DNA from: Corydoras sp. C115
Taxonomy: Eukaryota > Chordata > Actinopteri > Siluriformes > Callichthyidae
NCBI GenBank assembly: GCA_019802505.1
Contig: JAFMOC010000044.1
Coordinates: 1,477,501-1,541,500, forward strand
Length of the DNA stretch: 64,000 bases
Direction: 5' to 3'
Shown here: in pieces, positions 45,651 to 56,160 of the stretch
Layout: every line of letters starts with the position of its first letter
Numbering within the stretch: the first letter of the stretch is position 1
Program-made: the position numbers and the translations under genes
Notes under the pieces: model-generated
Seen by the model: only the letters and a program-made list of their open reading frames with translations
Told to the model about the DNA's origin: nothing
Databases searched by the model: none

Positions 45651-46155
45651 GGGTGGGAGGGTCCAGGGTCTGAGCATTGTGTGAAGCTGAAATAATGATG
45701 ATTTAAATCGGAATCCAGAGAGGCACTCAGGCCACATCTGGTGTGAGGCGCAGTGGAGGCGGCTGTGGTACTCAGACAGAGCTTCACCGAATCACTAGCA
45801 GATGCCAATTTTCTGCCCTGTTGAGGCCTCCTGAAGGAACACTGCCCTGTCTGCTTCATACCCCATTCGTAGTCCCAGATATCCAGTGCCACACACACAC
45901 ATGCATGCATAGATACTCGTGACTGCTCCTGATCATCCCATGGCCACTTCAGAGCACATTACTGCCCTGGAGTGAGATTATTCTGGCAATAAATTTTCTA
46001 TTTGTGTGAAAACACAACAGTGGCCTTAATTACATTCAGCTTCGAAACTCAGGCCCAGCAGTTGCGCATGATATGATCTTGACCATACAACCTTGTTACA
46101 AGAAATGTTTTATAAGCCACTTTTATCTAAAGCCTATCTAAAGCCTAGTCAACAC
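45649..46155. other. Candidate conserved non-coding island
   Basis: Unique, GC-balanced. A 127-codon minus-strand frame (45527-45910) crosses the microsatellite and is not recognisable. Confidence 0.25.
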
Positions 46156-46166
46156 AAGTGGAATTA

Positions 46167-46535
46167 TTCATTCATTCAATTCATTCATTATCTTCCGCTT
46201 TATCCTATAGCAGGGTCACGGTGGGGTTCCCCATGCCCATCCATGGGAGAACGTTTCGGGTACAGGGCAGATACACCCAGGACAGGGTGCCAATCTATCG
46301 CTGGGCACACACTCACTCACACAGACACGCACACATACACACTCTATATGGGTCAATTTGGAGAATTCAATTGACTTGATCCATGTTTTTGGACTGTGGG
46401 AGGAAACCGGAGATCCCGGAGGAAACCCACGCAGACAAGGGGAGAACATGGAAACTCCACCCAGATGGGGATTCGAACCGGGAATCCCTAGTGCTGAGAG
46501 GCAAACGTGCTAACCACTAAGCCACCGTGCCGCCC
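46167..46535 (-). repeat. Mermaid-like SINE, full length, 11-bp target duplication
   Basis: Flanked by 'aagtggaatta' at 46156-46166 and 46536-46546. Tail (ttca)n in complement. Confidence 0.96.
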
Positions 46536-46629
46536 AAGTGGAATTAACTCTCTGATATTTTGCATTCCATTAGGTACACTGCAGCCACTCCAAAGCAACT
46601 TCCAAGTTTATTTTTAGTTTTTGCATTTT

Positions 46630-46816
46630 TTGGTCATTTATTGGACGCTTTTATCCACAGCGACTTACAAGGTGAGCACAGGGTTAATCACAACATTCCT
46701 GGAGCAATGAGGGTAAAGGGCCTTGCTCAAGGGCCCACATTGGTAACTTTAGTGGACCTGGGATTTGAACCCCCAACCTACAGATAGCCCAACACCCTAA
46801 CCACTGAGCTACCTTG
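46630..46816 (-). repeat. V-type tRNA SINE
   Basis: Tail 'ttttatccacagcgacttac' left, head complement 'aaccactgagctacc' right. Confidence 0.87.
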
Positions 46817-46821
46817 CCCTT

Positions 46822-47010
46822 GAGGGATGTGGTAGCTTGGTGAATAGGGTGTTGAGCTATCAAGTGTTGAGGGTTCAAATCCCTGATCCACTGAAGTTAC
46901 CAATGTGAATGACCTTTATCGTAATTGCACCAGTGATGCTTCTTGCTTTGTAAGTCGCTTTGGTTAAAAGCGTCTGCTAAATGACCAAATTTAATGTCAA
47001 TGTAACAAGT
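46822..47010 (+). repeat. V-type tRNA SINE, head-to-head with the previous copy
   Basis: Head 'gtggtagcttggtgaatagg'; tail 'taagtcgctttggttaaaag' is intact. The two copies form an inverted pair around 46818. Confidence 0.87.
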
Positions 47011-47133
47011 ATCCCAACTTTTAGAAAACAGGGTCAGATATACATTGGACTATACTATATACTATTAAGATCTTTGCTTCTTTTAAGGTAACCTTTTTTG
47101 GTGGCTTTGAACCCACTGAGCTACCATACCCCA
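47011..47133 (-). repeat. V-type SINE remnant
   Basis: 'aagtatcccaacttttag' and 'aacccactgagctaccata' survive at the ends of a decayed minus copy. Confidence 0.6.
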
Positions 47134-47236
47134 TATTTTAGTGTGGTAATCATCTTCCTTGGGTGGTCTGCTAGTATAACGACGTGTCAAAGTGCTAAGC
47201 ATTAATAAAAAAAATCATAATTTAAATTGTTAAATT

Positions 47237-47273
47237 AGGCAGACCCAAGTAGAGGATTAAGTGGAAGATAATG
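47237..47273 (+). repeat. Mermaid-like SINE, severely 5'-truncated, with target duplication
   Basis: Only the last 37 bp of the tail ('agaggattaagtggaagata'). Flanked by 'attgttaaatt' at 47226-47236 and 47274-47284, so it inserted in this short form. Confidence 0.85.
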
Positions 47274-47363
47274 ATTGTTAAATTCTTTTGCAAGACTTTT
47301 AAATGATAAAGACTTTATCACTGTGCCTCTATGGCAGAATAGCAGGTAATAAGGTTATCATAA

Positions 47364-47680
47364 GGCGGCACGGTGGTTTAGTGGTTTGCATGTTCTCCTC
47401 TCAGCACTAGGGATTCCCAGTTTGAATCACAATCTGGTTGGAGTTTCCATGTTCTCCCCGTGTCCATGTGTGTTTCCTCTAGGTTCCCTGGTTTCCTCCC
47501 ACAAAGGTAAACTGAATGCTCTAAATCGCCCCATATAGAGTGTGTTTCTGTGTGTGTCCGGCGATCGATCTGCGCCCTGTCCTGGGTGTATCTGCCCAGC
47601 ACCCAAACGTTCTCCCCTTGATGGGCATGGGGAACCCCCCACAACCCTATTAGAGGATTAAGCAGAAGATAATGAATGAA
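47364..47680 (+). repeat. Mermaid-like SINE
   Basis: Full head; the body lacks 'gtccaaaaacatggat' and the 'gagtgagtgtgtgcccag' stretch is shortened. Confidence 0.92.
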
Positions 47681-47984
47681 AAGATTAATCTTATACCGTA
47701 TATCATTGTTTTTCACCTTGGCAAGCCTTGAAACCTTTTGGGATTTCAGGTTTAGAAAATTGTAAAGCCATTATAAACATATAGACTATTGTATGAAATA
47801 TTCGCAATAAACTTTAAATTCTTCCTTATTTTTATTTTTTATCAGTTTGCTCCATTTTTACAGATGCAGCTGATGGCCGACAAAATTATTAATGCAAAAC
47901 AACATGAAAATCCAGGGTGAGACAAGACAAGCTAGAATCCCATGATTAGGTTTATTTTCTATATAATGCATTAGACACAAGTAT
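47681..47984. other. A+T-rich unique sequence
   Basis: No feature seen. Confidence 0.5.
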
Positions 47985-48286
47985 GTCAACAGTTGAAGCC
48001 CCAGAGGCCTCAGAGAAGGCAGCCAGTGTGATATGAAAATGCAAATTCAAATTGTGCTTGGTCTATGGGTCAAGGTTTGGTATGCAGTGCCTAGCCGCAT
48101 CATCCATAAGGGAAAACAGTTCCATTTATTTTATATGCACTAGCTAAACCTTGCATGGGCCAGTGGTAGCTTTGCAGTTAAAGTTCACGGCTGATAGACT
48201 GCTTATTTGGACAGTGGATATTTGATACGGTCACCTATATGAGGTAATTAAGGCTACTCTCCATAAACTTAAGAAATAACCAAGAC
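47985..48286. other. Candidate conserved non-coding island
   Basis: Unique DNA with 'gatatgaaaatgcaaattc' (near-octamer 'atgcaaat') and 'cctagccgcatcatccataa'. No open frame. Confidence 0.25.
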
Positions 48287-48298
48287 AATTTTTTTGAG

Positions 48299-48625
48299 GG
48301 GCGGCATGGTGGCTTAGTGGTTAGCACGTTCGCCTCTCAGCGCTAGGGTGGCCTCCCCATCTGGGTGGAGTTTCCATGTTCTCCCCGTGTCCGCGTGGGT
48401 TTCCTCTGGGTTCTCCGCTTTCCTCCCACAGTCCAAAAACATGGATCAAGTCAATTTAGTTCTCCAAATTGCCCCATATAGAGTGTGAATGTCTGTGTGA
48501 GTGAGTGTGTGCCCAGCGATAGATACGCGCCCTGTCCTGGGTGTATCTGCCCACCCCCCGAAACGTTCTCCCCTTGACGTGACCCTAATATAGGATAAAG
48601 CAGAATATAATGGATGGATGGATGG
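48299..48625 (+). repeat. Mermaid-like SINE, perfect 12-bp target duplication
   Basis: Flanked by 'aatttttttgag' at 48287-48298 and 48626-48637. The B box is deleted ('gcgctagggtggcctcccc'), so this copy should not be transcribable by pol III. Confidence 0.96.
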
Positions 48626-48637
48626 AATTTTTTTGAG

Positions 48638-48888
48638 ATTAGTTTGTTGTAATATTTTAAATATGCTTTATATACAATCACATGCACACAAAAATGTGCA
48701 TGCCTTAAGTGCAAGGAGCAGTGCATATGTTAATAATTGGTGGTGAAGCTGACATCAAGTGCAACACTGGAAACTATTAAACCAAAAAACAGCCGAATTC
48801 TGTTTGAGTGCCAAGATCACAGGTTGTATATGACCGATAATGTGAGCGTGATTGCTGAAAAAAAGAAACTTTTCCACTAACACTCGAT
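48638..48888. other. Unique sequence
   Basis: No feature seen. Confidence 0.4.
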
Positions 48889-49250
48889 GCAGTAGTGAGG
48901 TTGGAGTGTGGCTTATAGGACGGCAGCAATTTATTTATTTGGCTTGATTTTCATTTCTAATCTCATGCTGCTCATGCAAATGGAGCAAGTGCACAAGGTG
49001 CTGCAGTTATCTTTCTTTACATCAATAAATATAAAGCTCCAGTGGACCACAGAGCTCCGCTAATTTTCCAAACCAGTGAAGGCGCATTTTATATGGGAAA
49101 CACCTCTTCCATTTCACCTCTCTCTCTCACTTCCCCTCTGTCTCACTCTGTAAGCTTTGCTTCTATCATTTTTGCTGCTGTTTCATCTTGTCTTTTTTGA
49201 CCATTAGCATCTGTTGTCTGTTTTTTATCCCTGGGCCAAGAGGTAGCCTG
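48889..49250. other. Candidate conserved non-coding enhancer-like island
   Basis: Dense in transcription-factor-like words: a perfect octamer in 'gctcatgcaaatggagc' (about 48973), 'ctcatgctgctcatg' just before it, 'tacatcaataaatataaag' and 'ccgctaattttcc'. No open frame. The inference is from motif density only. Confidence 0.35.
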
Positions 49251-49258
49251 ACAACACT

Positions 49259-49261
<3 letters not shown>

Positions 49262-49292
<31 letters not shown>
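49262..49292. repeat. Poly-A tract, 31 bases
   Basis: Uninterrupted A run. Confidence 0.97.
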
Positions 49293-49294
<2 letters not shown>

Positions 49295-49575
49295 GGCAGC
49301 ATAGTCCAAGCTGTAATCTTCATGTGTCATCTTATCTCATTGCATTTACTTGCTTTTAGACGATAAAAGACCCAAGTGGTCACCTTGTCCATTTAGCTGA
49401 TAGAATGGCCCAGTAAAGGCTACAGAGTGAGCAAACAACATATATAGGTTTAAGTAATCTAAGCAGGTGTTTGAGCTTACAACTTTATACTTATCTGATT
49501 TTCTTTTGACCATCCACTCATCCAATCATAATAATAATTTACAAGAATGATGAAGGTATGTCCATTTTTAACTAC
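49293..49575. other. Unique sequence
   Basis: No feature seen. Confidence 0.4.
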
Positions 49576-49808
49576 ATGGCAAGTTCAAGTTAAGTTCAAG
49601 TTATTTATTTATATAGCGCTTTTTACAACAGTACATTGACACAAAGCAGCTTTACAGAATGAAAAGCCTTTAAACCCCCAAAGAGCAAGCCGAAGCGACA
49701 GTGGCAAGAACAAACTCCCTGTTATGTTGTTATTAAAGGAAGAAACCTTGGGAGGACCAAGACTCAGTGGGGGACCCATCCTCCTTGAGCGGCCAGGTAG
49801 CAACAACA
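49576..49808 (-). mobile_element. Interspersed fish repeat with (aagttc)n end, copy 1
   Basis: 'aagttcaagttaagttcaag' then 'tatatagcgctttttacaac', 'agcaagccgaagcgacagtg' and 'cttgggaggaccaagactc'. It is about 90% similar by eye to 57118-57345 and matches 62855-62993 in complement. A hexamer-tailed LINE or SINE-like element; clade not assigned. Confidence 0.65.
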
Positions 49809-49867
49809 TAGCAAGTACAAGCTGTCAGGCTTTCTATTTTTATTATAATAGTTAATATTCTTATTTA

Positions 49868-50729
49868 CCGTATTTTACGGACTATAAGGCGCACCTAAAA
49901 GCCTAAAATTTTCCCAGAAATCGGAAGTGTGCCTTATAATCCGGTGTGCCTTATATGTGTACTGAGTTCCAAAATCTATAAAAGTATTGTTGTGCGACCG
50001 GGTGGTTTTTTTCCACACTTCACCGTCACTGCTGATTTGTGGCTCCATGTGTGTTCATCTCACAGAAAAGCCGAGTGAAGAAAATTAATTCGGAGCTTGC
50101 CGTCATTCCAGAGGATTAAATAAAGAACTCCAACCTCTGGACATTGGTGTAACCAGGGCGTTTAAAGTAAAGTTACGAGTGGCGTGGGAGCGATGGATGA
50201 TAGATGGCGAACACACGTTTACTAAAACTCGGGAGGCAGCGGCGGGCGAGTTACGCCACCATCTGTGAATGGATTGTGGATGCCTGGGCTAAGCTTTCTG
50301 CTGTAACCGTTGTCCGAGCTTTCGCGAAAGCCGGCATCGTTGCTGAACAGCCGCCTGGCGACGGGACTAACTCGGAGTGTTCGATAGTGAAATTGTGCAG
50401 CTTTTTATTTCAGACACAGAAGATGAGGACTTTAATGGATTTGTGGGAGAAGAGTAATTAAAATAATGTGTGTTTTGTCCAGTAGCAGAATAAACTTCAA
50501 TTATAAATCACCGTTTTGCATCCTTTACTTTTCTTGTAGAGCGTATGTTTTAGCAAGTGCCTTATAGTACGGTGCTGTACAGAATAAGTACCGTACAGAA
50601 GTAGAGTCCGTAATTGAGACTGCGCCTTATAGTACGGTGCGCCTTATACGTGGGTCAAATACAGAAATAGACCCCGTAATTCAGACTGCGCCTTATAATA
50701 CGGTGCGCCTTATGGTCCGGAAAATATGG
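49868..50729 (+). mobile_element. pogo/Tigger-type DNA transposon, internal-deletion derivative
   Basis: 28-bp terminal inverted repeats with three mismatches: left 'ccgtattttacggactataa' plus 'ggcgcacc'; the complement of the right is 'ccatattttccggaccataa' plus 'ggcgcacc'. Both ends abut TA (49866-49867 and 50730-50731), the expected Tc1/mariner-superfamily target. Subterminal 'gcgccttatagtacggtg' repeats line the right end. Between the ends lies only the C-terminal part of a transposase. Confidence 0.85.
50094..50460 (+). pseudogene. Transposase C-terminal remnant of the pogo/Tigger element
   Basis: Frame pieces 'LQPLDIGVTRAFKVKLRVAW' (about 50128-50187) and 'YATICEWIVDAWAKLSAVTV' (50252-50311), then an acidic 'DTEDEDFNGF' end. 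They follow the order seen at the end of pogo/Tigger DDE transposases (LQPLDv.vN..FK, then ..WV..AW). At least three frame changes separate them, and the DNA-binding and most catalytic parts are gone. Non-autonomous and inactive. Confidence 0.8.
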
Positions 50730-50734
50730 TAATC

Positions 50735-50815
50735 TCATTATCTTGTGCTTAATCCTCTACTGATATTGCAGAGGGTTTCCTATTTCCATTCAGGGGAGGA
50801 TGGTTCACGTACTCT
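50735..50815 (-). repeat. Mermaid-like SINE tail fragment
   Basis: 'cattatcttgtgcttaatcc' and 'tccattcaggggagg' in complement orientation. It abuts the transposon's right end. Confidence 0.7.
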
Positions 50816-51123
50816 TCTCTTTCCAGCATCACTGTTGTGTCGGATCCACTCATACACAACAAACACTAACACACCACCACACCATGTCAGTATCACTGCA
50901 GTACTGATAATCATCCCCCACCCTTAAACCTCCTCAGCGGGGGTTCTGATCATCAGAGCACGACACAATGGTCAGGCACAGGAGTACATTCAGTTTACGA
51001 CTTATTCCATCCAAATGCACCACAGAGCGCCACTGGAGGTCATCTAACCTGTGGCCATTAAACCGTACAATCAACAACTTTCATGTGCAGTATCGTAATT
51101 ATGATTATTATAATTCAAATGTA
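50816..51123. mobile_element. Palindromic MITE-like repeat, part 1
   Basis: 'tgtgtcggatccactcatac', 'caccaccacaccatgtcag' and 'atcactgcagtactgataat' are hallmarks of the same family as 43.9-44.9 kb. A SINE splits it at 51124. Confidence 0.6.
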
Positions 51124-51469
51124 GGCGGCACCGTGGCTTAGTGCTTAGCACGTTCGCCTCTCAGCACTAGGGATTCCCGGTTCGAATCCCCATCTGGGTG
51201 GAGTTTCCATGTTCTCCCCGTGTCTGCGTGGGTTTCCTCCGGGTTCTCCGGTTTCGTCCAACAGTCCAAAAACATGGATCAAGTCAAATGAATTCTCAAA
51301 ATTGCCCCATATAGAGTGTGTCTGTGTGCCCAGCGATGGTTTGGCGCCCTGTCCTGGGTCTATCTGCCCAGCGCCCGAGACGTTCTTCCCTGGATGGGCA
51401 TAAGGAACCCCACCACGACCCTAATAGAGGATAAAGCGGAAGATAATGAATGAATGAATGAATGAATGA
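51124..51469 (+). repeat. Mermaid-like SINE, subfamily A, 11-bp target duplication
   Basis: 'ataattcaaat' at 51110-51120 and 51470-51480. Full length; the spacer 'gagtgagtgtgtg' is deleted after 'gtgtgtctgtgt'. Confidence 0.95.
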
Positions 51470-51554
51470 ATAATTCAAATATGCAATATTATATTATACT
51501 ATCACCTGACTCACAGTGCAATATATTTCAAATTTTTACTTCTAACCACTAAGC

Positions 51555-51712
51555 CACTTTACTTTTACTTTATTCTGTATTTTGGTACTTTTGTTTTGAT
51601 TTTACTGCGCTTATTGTTAATTCTTTATTATAATTCTGTATATGTAAACATGACAAATATAGCATCTATAAAAACTGTAATTTTGCCCATGGGATTAATA
51701 AAGTATTCTGAT
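51555..51712 (+). mobile_element. LINE 3' end ('cccatgggattaataaagta')
   Basis: 'gcccatgggattaataaagt' then 'attctgatt' matches the 3' terminus of widespread fish LINEs ending '...ggatcaataaagtatctat'. No coding part. Confidence 0.5.
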
Positions 51713-51820
51713 TACAGATGGACTACAGTCTGTAATTGTAGAACTACAATGTTAATCTGAAAAACCAGACAGTGAGTGTAGAGCTGGCGATGTGTACCTA
51801 ATAAAATGGCCGGTGTGTGT
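51713..51820. mobile_element. Palindromic MITE-like repeat, part 2
   Basis: 'gatggactacagtctgtaat', 'tgtagaactacaatgtt' and 'tacctaataaaatggcc' finish the family consensus. Confidence 0.6.
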
Positions 51821-52089
51821 ATTTGCACACACACAGACACACACCAGTTACATGTGGGGACTTGAGACTTTTATTTTTAGTAAAGGTTACCTCCAAACTT
51901 AAACCTACAACTATGTCTAACTTTTCCCTAATGTAAAAATGTTTCATCCTAAAATGTAATGATGACATAGTGGGTTATTTACATCAGCTCATGAGTGCCT
52001 ATACACTTTTTGGTCCGCACAGTGAAATATATAGCTGGTACACACACACAGACACAGACACACACAATCGGTTTGGATCTCGAGCTTCT
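51821..52089. other. Unique sequence with short CA runs
   Basis: No feature seen. Confidence 0.4.
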
Positions 52090-52790
52090 GTTTTCTTCCA
52101 AATGTCATTTTTTTATCCACTTCATATAACTTTCCTCGGCTCACTCTAGTGCCAGGACAATGTGAGCCCGAGAGCCAGAGACAAGGCATGTTGTCTGAGG
52201 ACACATCACTTAAAAAAAAAAAAAAAAAGCACTCCGTACAGGCTAACAACATGCTGCGACCCAGCACACTAACACGATCGCACTTTATAGACATATGCCG
52301 CCACTTGAATGTTGTGTAATGTAGCGATAGTGTAACCGCTTTAAGCAACCTTTGTACTTGAACTGCCAGCCAGTCCAATAAGGGCTCAGGCGGCCCACGC
52401 TTTTATGTGTTTTGCAACTGGATTCCTGTAGAGGCAACCCAAGAATGTGATGAAATGTGCAGATCTCTGGCCAGGCCACATGCATGCAGACATAAACAGA
52501 GGGCCTAATGGTGCTCAGGCCTCTGTGCCGGTCCGCTTTCAGCTCGGCCTTAACCACTCGCAGCTGAGCTGGGCTGGCACCAGTCATGTTTATTGGGGGG
52601 CTTTAGCCCATCAAATTATTGTCAACAGTTCAAGAGGCTGTCAGCGGACCCTCCAGATGTGGCGTGAGAGGGAGCGAGAGAAAGAACAGGAGAAAACAAG
52701 CGATAGAGAGACTGTAGGAAAGCTTTTGATGAAAGAAAATGGCATGAGCACAGGGCACTGGTGCGGGGATTAATAATACGGCCTTATGAT
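52090..52790. other. Candidate conserved non-coding island
   Basis: Unique, GC-balanced DNA ('gggctttagcccatcaaatt', 'acttgaactgccagccagtcc'). Frames of 100-129 codons on both strands overlap each other and are unrecognised. An A17 run lies at 52212-52228. Confidence 0.3.
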
Positions 52791-53130
52791 TAAGTGTCGT
52801 ACTTTCCACTAACTTTTGAAATTCAAGCTAATATGCTATTAAACTTTGAAATAGCTGCAAGTCCACCCGCTGTTTAGTCTGCATTCGTCTCTTAGACACA
52901 CAAGTGCTTAACTGTGCAGCGTGTAAAACATTTTTTTCCCCCATTTTCTTTCTTGCCCCCCCAAAAAAAAGGGTGTTCTGTTTACCCCATTTCAGATAAG
53001 CTCATTTCCATATTAGATGAGATTAGCACAGTTCATTGTCAGGATTATGCTTATTGAGCGCCAGACGATGGATATGAGCTCTACTTTTACAGTGCAGGCA
53101 CCTATGCTAATGAGCATACCTATGTAAATG
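52791..53130. other. Candidate enhancer-like island with octamer-type motifs
   Basis: 53085-53135 carries 'tatgctaatgagcat' and, 13 bp on, 'tatgtaaatgagc': two POU-octamer-like words in the same orientation. 'tagatgagattagcac' lies upstream. No open frame. Confidence 0.3.
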
Positions 53131-53719
53131 AGCTAAAGCTTCAGCGTGGGTAAAACAATCTTCTCTTTCTTCCACGTTTCTTCCATGAGTTTGTGTCTTA
53201 ATGTGGTTTTCATCATGCTTTGTATACGTGTGCGCACACACACACATCCTCGGGATATTCTTATCCCATATCTACTTTCACACAAAAAGATGCAAAGGGT
53301 CTAAACAGAAATTGGAGACATGTAGTATATACACAGAAGTATATACACATAATGTGTTTTTGGGAAGAACCATTTTATGATATGATTGTGGTCCAAATAA
53401 AACATTTCATTGATAGGTCTACCATTTACGTCTGAATGTCAAAAACACAGCAGTCTTATCCCAGAGAAGTTTTCATCAATTAAACTGTTGGTTTTGCCGT
53501 CCTATGATCTCCAGCCTAATGAACAGCTGACAATAATGCAAGACTGGTCTATAACATACATTATAAAACAGGAGATTCCATTCCTTAAATCTGATTGGCT
53601 GTGCGGTTTATCTAGCCATGAGAATAATACACACCGTTGACCACTTCACACTTGTATCAATGCGTTATAATGAAGAATATTTATCTGCTTGATATATTAC
53701 AGTGTAATATATTATATAT

Positions 53720-53723
<4 letters not shown>
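53131..53723. other. Unique or old-repeat sequence
   Basis: 'ctgattggctgtgcggttta' near 53591 recalls common fish repeats but cannot be assigned. No gene. Confidence 0.4.

Positions 53724-53798
<75 letters not shown>
53724..53798. repeat. (TA)n microsatellite
   Basis: About 37 units. Confidence 0.97.
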
Positions 53799-53805
<7 letters not shown>

Positions 53806-54063
53806 TATTACAAATAGAGGTATCATTTGATGAAGGTTAGTTATTAACTTGAAAGTTTATGTTTATAACATTTCAATTATTTAATTTAATTTTATTTATT
53901 CCTGTTTATTCCTTTTTATTTCTGTAGCTGTTCGGTCGTCTTGAGATTTGGAACCTAATAATTTGAGAAAAAGTTTGGGTAAGTGTTTTTTTAAAAAATG
54001 TTTTATTCCATTTACTTCTGTCTTATCCCTTTTATTAAAATTTTTTATGTTATGTTATACTAG

Positions 54064-54410
54064 GGGCGGCACGGTGGCTTAGTGGTTAGCACGTTCGCCT
54101 CTCAGCGCTAGGGATTCCCGGTTCGAATCCCCATCTGGGTGGAGTTTCCATGTTCTCCCTGTGTCTGCGTGGGTTTCCTCCAGGTTCTCCGGTTTCCTCC
54201 CACAGTCCAAAAACATGGATCAAGTCAATTGAATTCTCAAAATTGCCCCATGTAGAGTGTGTCTGTGTGAGTGAGTGTGTGCCCAGCGATGGATTGGCGC
54301 CCTGTCCTGGGTCTATCTGCCCAGCGCCTGAGATGTTCTCCCCTGGATGGGCATGGGGAACCCCACCGCGAACCTAATAAAGGATAAAGCGGGAGATAAT
54401 GAATGAATGA
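54064..54410 (+). repeat. Mermaid-like SINE, subfamily A, first of a tandem pair
   Basis: Full length. Left flank 'atgttatactag' at 54052-54063; the same word follows at 54411-54422. Confidence 0.96.
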
Positions 54411-54422
54411 ATGTTATACTAG

Positions 54423-54748
54423 AAGGGCAGCACGGTGGCTTATTGGTTAGCACGTTCGCCTCTCAGCACTAGGGATTCCCGGTTCGAATCCCAATCTGGG
54501 TGGAGTTTCCATGTTCTCCCCGTGTCCGCGTGGGTTTCCTCCGGGTTCTCCAGTTTCCTCCAAAAACATGGATCAAGGTCAATTGAATTCTCCAAATTAC
54601 CCCATATAGAGTGTGTGTGTGCTAGTGAGTGTGTCCCCAGTGATAGATTCCTGACCTGGGTGTATCTGCCAGAAACGTTTTCCCCTGGATGGGCATGGGG
54701 AACCCCACCACGACCCTAGTAGAGGATAAAGCGGAAGATAATGGATGG
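54423..54748 (+). repeat. Mermaid-like SINE, subfamily B, second of a tandem pair
   Basis: Head 'gggcagcacggtggcttatt', tail (ggat)n. Third 'atgttatactag' at 54749-54760. It lacks 'cacagt' before 'ccaaaaacatgg' and the 'gcgcccg' stretch. Confidence 0.95.
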
Positions 54749-54760
54749 ATGTTATACTAG

Positions 54761-55576
54761 GTCCTGGTTATTTTATAATAATTAAGCACACACCTATTAG
54801 TACAATCAGTGTGTGTCCCTGGCTGGGATTCGTTCCTATACAGGAGGTGAATTTTTCGGGGGCTGACTGAGTCAACTTTGGATTTGAATCTAACAATCCT
54901 GTACCATATAGTGAAATACAGATTAATATAAATAGCGAGCCGATTTGCGAAGCGCACTAAGCCGGTATCTTGTTACTAAGCGATCAATGTTAGTTTTACA
55001 TTCATGACTTTATTACCTCGCAGAAGACCAGTTTATTGACAATTTTGTTTTCAGTAAACCCATTTATGAATTAAATCTTGTTTGTTTGTTTTTTTATTAT
55101 TGTGTCTTTGTAACTGTTTTATTGAAGCAAAAGGTTCTGCATCATGTTACTTTTGCATACCTTTCTCACAAACATTAACAAAACACTCTTTTAAACACGG
55201 CTGTGCAGAGGTCGTTTGTTAGAGAATATAAAAGATTCTAAATGGTTTATAACTTTTGTATTTTATTTACAAATGTTGAAATGTCCTTGATATGGTTTTT
55301 GTGTGTATACGTGTATGGTTTCAATTGTGATGGAAAGTGCTTCCTGTTTTCTCTATTAACATAGGCAAGGGTTGTGCCCCTTAAGTGTAACAATTTAATG
55401 GAGTGTGTGTATGTGTGTGTGCGCTTATGTGTGTGTGTGTTGGTAAGGGCCACAGCTGTGGTCGCTTCCCTGGTGACCCTCCAGCCCTCTGTCCCCTACA
55501 CTGCCTTTTCTTTTACATCTGCTGCAGCTGGAAAACTACATTTCACACACTCTGCACCTGAAGGCATATGTGCACG

Positions 55577-55578
<2 letters not shown>
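54761..55578. other. Unique sequence
   Basis: No gene recognised. Confidence 0.5.

Positions 55579-55610
<32 letters not shown>
55579..55610. repeat. (CA)n microsatellite
   Basis: About 15 units. Confidence 0.95.
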
Positions 55611-55613
<3 letters not shown>

Positions 55614-55804
55614 GACCATGGGCCTCCCAGTCTCCACTAGATAACACTTTTGTGTCAGTCTGTTCTTAGAATTTTTATACTGCGATTTTAATAATTATTT
55701 ACAGAATAAACATCAGTATATACTTGTGCTGTAGTATATACTGTATTCTGTCTTATCTGTTTATATCTATTAGTTCCAATAAAAAGTAAAATGTATGTGC
55801 TCCA

Positions 55805-55948
55805 AACTACGTTGCCCCAGCGACAGTGAGTGTTTGCCCAGCGATGGATGGGTGCCCAATCCCTCCCCTGGATGAACATAAGGTCCCCCCTCCCCCATGA
55901 CCCTTGTTGCTAGAATATAATTAAGCAGCAGATAATAAGATGAGATGT
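55805..55948 (+). repeat. Mermaid-like SINE 3' fragment, old
   Basis: 'gtttgcccagcgatggatgg' followed by a degenerate tail ending in 'aagatgagatg'. Confidence 0.75.
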
Positions 55949-56160
55949 TTATACTTTACCTTATATATAAAAAAAAATCATAAACATTGCTCTATATTGT
56001 TCCAAAGAATGAGGGAATAAATTGAATGACACTCTTGGACCCCTTTTATTCCATCTGAAAATAACACTTTAAATGAACACAACCATTTTAATGAGTTCCT
56101 GAGACTGTTCCTGAGTTCCTGAGACTGTTAAGGTGATTATAAAAAAATATGATGTATTTA

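Noticed and set aside
52285..52773. Overlapping 100-129 codon frames on both strands
   Set aside because: They contradict each other, match nothing I know, and lie in an island that looks non-coding.
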